From Spisula solida (taxonomy: Eukaryota > Mollusca > Bivalvia > Venerida > Mactridae), in NCBI GenBank assembly GCA_947247005.1, contig OX365947.1:35172760-35236759 (forward strand): a DNA stretch of 64,000 nt, given 5' to 3'. This document shows, piece by piece, positions 57,622-64,000 of the stretch. The position numbers and the translations under genes are program-made. Numbering within the stretch: the stretch's first letter is position 1; every line of letters starts with the position of its first letter. A model generated the notes under the pieces. That model saw only the letters and a program-made list of their open reading frames with translations, was not told the DNA's origin and made no database searches.

Positions 57622-60600
57622 CTGAGAATAAATTAAGAACATTTCTGTTAGTTTTGAAATATCAATTGGTCAATAGACAGAAACTATGAATAATAACTCA
57701 CAATAATGCTTTGTCACAAACAAACAAAATGGTTGTTGACCCAAAAACATTTGTGTCCCACAATGTGCCCCAAGTGAAGTTTCATTAAAATCTGATCATA
57801 TGCTTAAGGAGAACAAGCGCAGAAAAACATTGTGACATCTATACATCCATACAGATGTCCAGCACTAAATCAAGACTGTATAAGTGGATATTTTCGTGTG
57901 TCAAAATGTTCTCGAATCCAGCACAAAATCAGTCTCCTCCATTATATGTGGGGGTCATACAAGGCCCAGACCGAGGCACATTTACATTTGACAGACAGAT
58001 ACATGAAGATAGGTTGAATTCCCTTCACACCTAGTTTCCAGTGGTATAAAAATGTCATGAAAAACATGAAACACCGTATTTGCAAATATTTGTATAAAAT
58101 CATTTCTGAGAATACAATATACAAGTGTGCAATCTTACCTGGGCAGATGGGTCAGCTCCTTTCTGTATGAGTGTACGAATAATTTCTACGCTGTCGATTC
58201 TATCAACACCATTCCTCTTTAGCTTCCCATGTGCAAGTATTGCGCAATGCAGAGCTGTCTGACCTGTAATCAAAGAACAAAATGTCACATGACTTAATTC
58301 ACTCATCAATTACAGCTCTAACTTGCATTCAAATTGATGCGAGACTAGAAATAATTATCAATCAGTACAAATGTTCTCTTCCAATAGCAGCTAAGAGCTT
58401 CATCAGTTTTGAGGGAGACAAATATCAAGCGTAAACGTATCTGTCTTATCCGACCACTCTACCAACTATGCTAGCTAGCTGGACAGAATTGACAATTTAA
58501 ATATTGTTTTTTAAGTCCCAAAGGCCAACTTCAGGGGTGTCAAAAAAGTCAAATTAAAAATACTGAAAATCCCAAAGGCCAACTTCAGGGGTGTCAAAAA
58601 AGTCAAATTAAAAATACTGAAAATCATACGCCACCAACCATTTTTGCCAAACAAGGGGCCTTCAAGCACATTATTTCCCTATTTGACTCAGTTTTTATTG
58701 AATAAAATCCTCCAGAGAAGATTCAATTGGCCATAACTTTGCCATTTCTTGAGCTATATAACTTTTATTTTGGTCAGAAATCATAGCTCTTTTAGGATAG
58801 ATAAATCTAGAATTCCCGATAAATCAGGAATATTGACAACCCTGCAACTGACAACAGCAATTGGGTCATATTGAGACGACCTATTCACATTATCCTTGAC
58901 ACTGCACCAATCAGCAGTAACCTGGAATTTAACTAACAATGCTGAGCATCAAACATGGGAGATATGGCAGTTACATTTTTAACAACTTTATTATGTCCCA
59001 GCCTGGGAACAAACACAAGACGTCTCACACTCAAATTGAACACCCCACCACTAGGTTATCAAGGTCGTTGATAGAGCAATAAAGAAGCCGCCTAATTTAT
59101 ACATGTTCTTCTATAAGAAAATGACGACAGTGCTTATCACACAATATGGTACATAATCAAACATCTATTTTTGCGTGAAACTTGCACTCACTTTATAAAA
59201 TCAACAAAATATCAAACCAATCACATACCATAGTTGTTAACGATGTTTATTGATATATCCTTAGCTTTCAGAAGCTCAACTAATGTTCTATGATAATCAA
59301 ATCCTTGCGAAGCAGCAACATGGATCGCTGATTTGACTTCTGTGGTACTGCCATCACTCGATAAATTCTGGAAAAAAGTAAGTTCAAATTTCAAACAGGT
59401 TTATGATCAACCGTTGATTGACCATGAGTATAATATAGAATGTAAGTCAGAAACCAGCAAGCTAAATATGTTCCAGGAAGCTTTGAAATTAATATGAGAA
59501 CAATTTAAAATTGACTAGACATTTCACTGGATATTAACCATGTAATACACCTTGCTGGCTTAGAAAGAGAATGTCATATTTGAAATCTGCATCACAAGAC
59601 GCTTCTTATGTGCCTATTTTCATGAAAATCAGAACAGATCATGATGACCACACTGAAGTTGAAAATGCTTGTTTTTCCATAATTAAGTAAAGAGTAGAGA
59701 TAGTTTTTTCTTGTTTTCTCAAAATAATGTTTTTGTAGTTACGACCGTGTCAATCTTAGTCAGCGACCTGTACATGGACTCCTAATTCAATTACATACAG
59801 TAATAGTTAGAATATCTAGACAACCCCCATACAGGTTTATTGATGTGCAAAATGACAGGACAATGGAGTAAAGGGTTGAAATCATATAATGATGGAAATT
59901 ACAAAGAAAATTTTATTTTGTACATACCCGAGCCAAACTATTCACGTTAGCTTGGAAACGAATGAACATGGCAACCATAACAGGCTGATTTATGAAGACT
60001 GCTAAAAACAGGGGAGTCTGGCATTTATGATTTTCTTTGTCAACAAGATTTTCCAACTTCTCTCGATGAAGTCTTTCCAGTAAAGCCTGTACCATATGTT
60101 TGTCAGTTTTACATACAGCAATATGCAGATACCTGGAAACAAGTACATCAAGCATAACAATTATTAAAAGACAATATTCAAATTGCAACTACTAAGCATT
60201 TTTCCACACAGACAGACCTCTAAGGTGTTTGTGAATAAATATTGGGTGCCGAGTCTAATCTCAGTACAAAGTTTTACGATCCATGGCATAAACTATTTTG
60301 GTGTTCGCTGCCAACATTGCAATTATTTCTGTACAGCTATAAACTTTATCTTTTATAGTGGATAGGTTCAAAGAGCTAAAAATATCCTGAATCCCTCTGA
60401 AATTCAGAATTTGTACTGTAGAAAATTTAGCATTTTTAGAGTAGAGTTATAAAATTATAGGCCAATTTTACACAGTAAATTTGCTAATACTCCCATGTGG
60501 TTAACTTAACATTAACACAGTATGTCACATAATTATTTGCCCTAGGCAACTTATAATGGACTTGTTTTCTATGTTATTCTGGTGTTGATTATACCATCAT

Positions 60601-63085
60601 ATAAACAGTTACCGTATTCCCTCGAATAAGCGCCCGCGGGGGGTGATGCAATTTGCAAAAGGGGGGTGTTTATTTGTTTGAATACGGTATATAAGGTGGG
60701 AGTATTAGATTTAGTACTTACGTATCACCCTCGTCGTCAGATTTCTTCAGACCATCTCTAGGAATATCAGCTACCGTGCGCCGCGCAATCATTAACAGTT
60801 TATTCTGTTGAGGAGCTGAAAGGAAATCAACAAATTTTATGAAAACTTCTCGCAAGAAAAATTATAGAAATAGATAAAAAATCATGCCCCCACTCCAACT
60901 ATAGTCTATTGCTCACTGACAAATTCTTGGGGGAAAATTGATAAAGTCAAACTGTTAAATAATGAATTAACTTTTTTGTGCCAAGTTCATCTTACAAAAA
61001 TCTGTACATAAAAGTAATTTCGAATAATGTACATAATTTAAATCAAAATTGGAAAATTGACAAAATAAACTACATGTATCCTTACAACAACACAAGATAT
61101 CTTGATATGTCCATGTACAGACATCATTTAAAAAATTTAATAAATAAAAATGTTTTACATCACCTAGTCATTAATTTGGTGTACTTGCTTGCAAATATGT
61201 GTTACAACAACTTTTTGATTGGGAACAAATACACGGTAGTACCGGTAATCCCGATACACGTTTTTTTCAGTTCTGTTAGAGAATCGTACTGGTTTTATAT
61301 GGCTCTGACAGAACTCAGGATACAGGACGACCGAGCCTTACATCAGTTTTCAGTTCCGTCAGAGCCATATGAAATTAGAACAGTTCTGATTTCTCTGACA
61401 GAACTGAGAAGTGGTGTATCGGGATATATACAGTGAAATAGTGTTGTTGTATCGCGACTTAACTCAAGTTAACTGTATAGTAGAATTACCTTGTGTATTA
61501 GACTGAGTCCTGTTGTTGGTCATATTCCTGTTAGATGACATGGTTACACCAGTCTTACTTCCACTCGTCGTTGTCATGTTCCCTCCGGCTGTGGTTGACG
61601 ATGACGGAGTTTGTGAGATCTTCGGAAGTATCGGTTTATACTGTGTGACAAGCTTCCTCTGTGGTTGCGGTGGAGGGGTGGGTTTGACAGGCATGAAGAT
61701 CAGAGATTGGCTTTGTTGAGGCTGTTGTAGAATAATGATCTGTTGGGGAGCTGTAGCATTAGTTGTGGTGACAGGGTATGACATGGGCGGTGGTAACATC
61801 TGACCCGGCATCGCTGCCATCTGGTTTGGTGTCATCATGATTGGTTTTTGTACCATGTTTGTAGGAGGTATTTGTTGATTCTGGTTCATTATTGGTGGTC
61901 CGTTCAGGTTGTTTGTCATCGTCTGTGGTGGTACCTGTTGTTGCCTAGAAACGGAAGCTGGTCGCTGCTTGATCCTCCTCATTTCATCAGTTTTTATATC
62001 GGCTTCAATTACAGCCATAGCATCCTCAAGCAGCTCATTGTCAAAGTCTCCATCGTCTAACTGAGGCTGACCTGGACTTCCATATCCCGATGTGTTAGCA
62101 GGCGACGGCGTAGCTCTGTAACTTCCAGGGGAAGTAACTCCAGGATATTTAGGAGGAGACGTACCATGGTATGACTGACTCTCGTGCATCGGACTCTGTC
62201 CACACCCACTTTCAACAGATGGTGGTGATGTGTATGTTGAGCTGGTTGGACTAGGTGCCTGGTCTGACCATGGACTTCCAGTGTCCGAGTCTAACCCACT
62301 GTCCGGATCAGAAGCACGTCTTATTTCTTTAAAGCTCTTGGTTTTGAACAATGCCTCATCAAACGTACCAGTATTACTAAATTGACCAGCATTTGTAAAA
62401 TTTGGCAGGTTACCTTGAGACATCAGTAATGGTCTGCTATCAATTTCATCAAGAAGGCCGTCAGCAATCAGATTATTAGCAAACATCTCTGGTCCAGATG
62501 AGACCGGAGATTGAACAGTACCGCCAGACATTTTGGAAGAACTCACCATCTTTGTCGTGGTCATATTTTGGTCCATTCCAAATGCAAAATTTGGTTTCCC
62601 ATTTACCCCAAACTGTTGATTGTTCATTACTGGTTGTGCCATGCCTTGGCTAAGGTCATTGGTGCCCGTAAAACAACCAGTAAAATTACCCTGATTGGCG
62701 AACTGAAAACCTTGTTGTTGTAACTGGATGTTAAAATCGCCATAATCAGCTGGTGGTCGGAAAAATTTATTTGGTTGATTTTCAGGATCGTCTAGAGTCC
62801 TACGATTACCCTTCATGGTGACCTGGTTTTGGTACTGCACCTGTGGGGGCATGTAGTTACACATTGGTCCAACAGGGATACTTTTGTTCATCATCAGCCC
62901 GGGTTGTACAGGAAGCCCCCCAGTAGGGCCACGTCCATAAAATTCTTCCTCATCGTCATCTTGTGCAATGATATTGAGTTTTTCGATATCTTCAGTCAGA
63001 TTATTGACTGCATTGAGTACTTTGATTTCTGAGGTATCTTCATCTTCATGAGGCTGTCTAACATTGCTCTCCTTTTCTTCTGTGA
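57364..63085 (-). CDS. IkB-family ankyrin-repeat protein, atypical/nuclear type (5' end not found)
   Basis: Exons on the minus strand are 63085-61490, 60815-60722, 60132-59928, 59367-59229, 58263-58139 and 57621-57364. All junctions are AG/GT and phases close to 805 codons including stop. Residues 1-530 are disordered: acidic start (EDEDTSEI.. DDDEEEF), Asn/Gln/Met/Pro-rich middle, DSGLDS at about 261-266, Ser/Pro/Gly block, acidic-hydrophobic NELLEDAMAVIEADI (possible activation segment), then Gln/Pro-rich. From about 560 come five or six ankyrin repeats: GDTYLHIAVCKTDKHMVQAL, CQTPLFLAVFINQPVMVAMF, SAIHVAASQGFDYHRTLVEL, GQTALHCAILAHG..RTLIQKGADPSAQ, GKTPLMYAIEKTSLQLVDTI, GSSCLKIAEG. These bind Rel dimers. 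A long N-terminus and GDTYLHIAV-type first repeat fit IkB-zeta/Bcl-3/IkBNS. It is not certain to be the NFKBIZ orthologue; a long cactus-like IkB is the alternative. Confidence 0.85.
57622..58138 (-). other. IkB-like intron (last)
   Basis: 517 nt with molluscan repeat words ('aagtgaagtttcattaaaat', 'ggagaacaagcgcagaaaa'). No exon recognised. Confidence 0.6.
58139..58263 (-). CDS. IkB-like exon, ankyrin repeat 4
   Basis: Encodes (G)QTALHCAILAHGKLKRNGV, DRIDSVEIIRTLIQKGADPS, AQ. A ten-residue insert (KLKRNGVDRI) lies in the repeat loop, as is common in IkB proteins. Donor GTAAGA. Confidence 0.94.
58264..59228 (-). other. IkB-like intron with CAGGGG element and SINE relic
   Basis: Contains the inverted CAGGGGTGTCAA element (58555-58850), a perfect 54-bp tandem duplication (58516-58625) and a decayed tRNA-type SINE (about 58975-59090). 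Confidence 0.65.
58516..58625. repeat. Perfect 54-bp tandem duplication
   Basis: CCCAAAGGCCAACTTCAGGG, GTGTCAAAAAAGTCAAATTA, AAAATACTGAAAAT occurs twice with no difference. It spans the end of the CAGGGG element, so it arose after insertion. Confidence 0.9.
59229..59367 (-). CDS. IkB-like exon, ankyrin repeat 3
   Basis: Encodes NLSSDGSTTEVKSAIHVAAS, QGFDYHRTLVELLKAKDISI, NIVNNY. SAIHVAASQG is a clear ankyrin turn; the preceding loop (SSDGSTTEV) is long. Phase 0 entry, phase 1 exit. Confidence 0.94.
59928..60132 (-). CDS. IkB-like exon, ankyrin repeats 1-2
   Basis: Encodes (T)YLHIAVCKTDKHMVQALLE, RLHREKLENLVDKENHKCQT, PLFLAVFINQPVMVAMFIRF, QANVNSLAR. Two repeats. Phase 2 entry, phase 0 exit at CGG|GTATGT. 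Confidence 0.94.
60133..60721 (-). other. IkB-like intron
   Basis: 589 nt with a small MITE at 60610-60692 and otherwise no recognised sequence. Confidence 0.6.
60610..60692. mobile_element. 83-bp MITE with TACCGTATT ends
   Basis: TACCGTATTCCCTCGAATAA, GCGCCC faces GGGGTGTTTATTTGTTTGAA, TACGGTA. This 'gaataagcgccc' family is widespread in animals as I know it. TA at both edges fits Tc1/mariner. Confidence 0.75.
60722..60815 (-). CDS. IkB-like exon, linker to ankyrin domain
   Basis: Encodes (A)PQQNKLLMIARRTVADIPRD, GLKKSDDEGD. DDEGDT is the start of the first repeat. Acceptor 'cctttcag', donor GTAAGT. Confidence 0.92.
61251..61424. mobile_element. 174-bp foldback in IkB-like intron
   Basis: TCCCGATACAC, TTCAGTTCTGTTAGAGAA, TATGGCTCTGACAGAACT on the left are mirrored on the right by AGTTCCGTCAGAGCCATATG, TTCTCTGACAGAACTGAGAA, GTGTATCGGGA. 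Arms of about 70 bp; about 66 nt downstream of the large exon's donor in gene orientation. The 152-aa plus frame over it is a by-product. Confidence 0.85.
61490..63085 (-). CDS. IkB-like large exon (disordered N-terminal region)
   Basis: 1596 nt, 531 codons, entered with 2 nt of a split codon after acceptor 'tatatttcag' and leaving at CAAG|GTAATT in phase 1. Contains DSGLDS (62286-62303), the Ser/Pro-rich block, NELLEDAMAVIEADI, and poly-Gln/Pro. The 27 residues open upstream (to 63167) derive from intron and a GGGGTTCCAT repeat, so the methionine there is not taken as the start. Confidence 0.9.
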
Positions 63086-64000
63086 CTGAAATATACACAA
63101 ATCTCCATAGAACATCAGGGGTTCCATATGACTCAGGAGTAGGGGTTTTGACCCTTGATATTTCCAAATAGCCTAATTTTTGGCCACTGCAATTGAACGT
63201 GACAAATTACTTGAGTTATGAGAATGATCCATTTTAAATATTTCTCATCTGACAAGGCTTTTTTAATTTGTCACCAATCATTCTGTTTTTTTATTACTTT
63301 AGGTACTTGAAAGTTTGTTAAGTGTAGTCTTTGAAAAGCTATTGAGCTTGTATGTATACACGAAAATGAAATACATGTGTATACACAAACCTCAAAAAAA
63401 TCTTGTGGTGTACCGTACAACCTCTCTAGAGCAATACCCTTTGGGAAACACAAAGAATGGTTATTGTATGGTGGTTGTTGCTCTGGAGAGGTAAAATTTA
63501 TAGATAATGATTACTTCTGGAACAAAATTTTTATGTTGCTTAAGAGAAGTGGTTGCTGCATGGAGGACACTCTTATGAAGCTGCACTGTATATTGAAGTT
63601 AACCAATTAATCGGACATTAAAGAAATTATAGACAAATGAAGTGATCGCTCTTAGGAACAGCAAAATTTTTTTTAATGTGGTCTTTTTTGACAGGTGGTT
63701 CATCTGAACAGGTTTATTTAATAAATATCATTCTTAGTATTCTGTTTGGAGGTAAATTGGTGGTCTTTGAAGACAGGTTTTGTAATAGTAGTCTTTGTTC
63801 TCTGATGGCCTTTAACACAGGTTTGAATGTATTGTACATACACACTTAATGTAAATTATATAGTGGTTGTTTTGAACATGACTTATGACATCCCTATTGT
63901 ATCTGAATTGAAATTGCCAGTACTAGAACAACTATAAATGCAGATTTATATGAGCTGACAGGAACAGAAATATTCACAGATACTTGAGGTCTGGGTTGGA
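63086..64000 (-). other. Upstream intron of IkB-like gene
   Basis: Must be intron or 5' sequence, since the large exon begins with an acceptor. Holds a half copy of the GGGGTTCCAT repeat (63115-63170) and palindromic 'acaacctctctagagc'/'gctctggagaggt' repeats (63417-63492). No upstream coding exon recognised; it probably lies beyond the window. Confidence 0.6.

Noticed and set aside
60978..61436. 152-aa plus-strand frame
   Set aside because: Overlaps the intron foldback and AT-rich DNA on the strand opposite the gene; no family features.
63086..63167. Upstream methionine of the 567-aa frame as the IkB-like start
   Set aside because: The 27 residues are encoded by a polypyrimidine-acceptor region and a dispersed GGGGTTCCAT repeat. 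The acceptor tatatttcag at 63086 is a better exon start.

Overview
The window is animal nuclear DNA, AT-rich and dense in repeats. It most likely comes from a bivalve mollusc. The evidence is two intron-split animal genes, molluscan-type dispersed repeats (GCTCACCTGTC-ended elements with AGGTCA-rich tandem blocks, TTATGCCCCCC-ended elements, a V-SINE-like element with a tRNA-like head), and no bacterial-style gene packing. The species cannot be fixed from sequence alone. Layout: 1-29.2 kb holds no gene I can support. It is a mosaic of DNA-transposon remnants: a long-inverted-repeat element with an 8-bp target duplication (3238-6463), a dead LINE reverse transcriptase (about 9225-10380), a nest of three elements (11028-13797) whose middle member carries the same small ORF in both arms, a possible decayed 5.9-kb element (14.39-20.29 kb), several perfect hairpins, a foldback (22.3-22.9 kb), a 145-bp tandem block (24.1-24.9 kb), an 18-bp minisatellite (25.1-25.5 kb) and mariner-like and hAT-like MITEs (26.2-27.6 kb). 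30,134-41,893 (+) is a six-coding-exon phospholipid scramblase gene encoding 250 aa. All splice phases close. Its introns hold a 1.65-kb minisatellite and several transposons. 42-57 kb is intergenic. It is dominated by a 59-bp satellite (47.2-49.0 kb) with a stray two-unit copy at 45.3 kb, plus MITEs and SINEs. 57,364-63,085 (-) is the 3' part of an IkB-family ankyrin-repeat gene resembling the nuclear atypical IkB (IkB-zeta/Bcl-3) group. Six exons give about 804 codons in one frame; the 5' end was not found. Its long disordered N-terminal part carries a DSGLDS sequence identical to the IKK/beta-TrCP degron of classical IkB-alpha. The two genes point the same way as neither operon nor pathway: scramblase acts on membrane lipids, the IkB-like protein on NF-kB. 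Both are, however, linked to innate immunity in animals. The most interesting items are the degron in the atypical IkB-like protein, the twin ORFs in a transposon's inverted arms, the altered calcium loop of the scramblase, nuclear-receptor DR1/DR2 sites carried by repeats, and a satellite that seems able to insert elsewhere.
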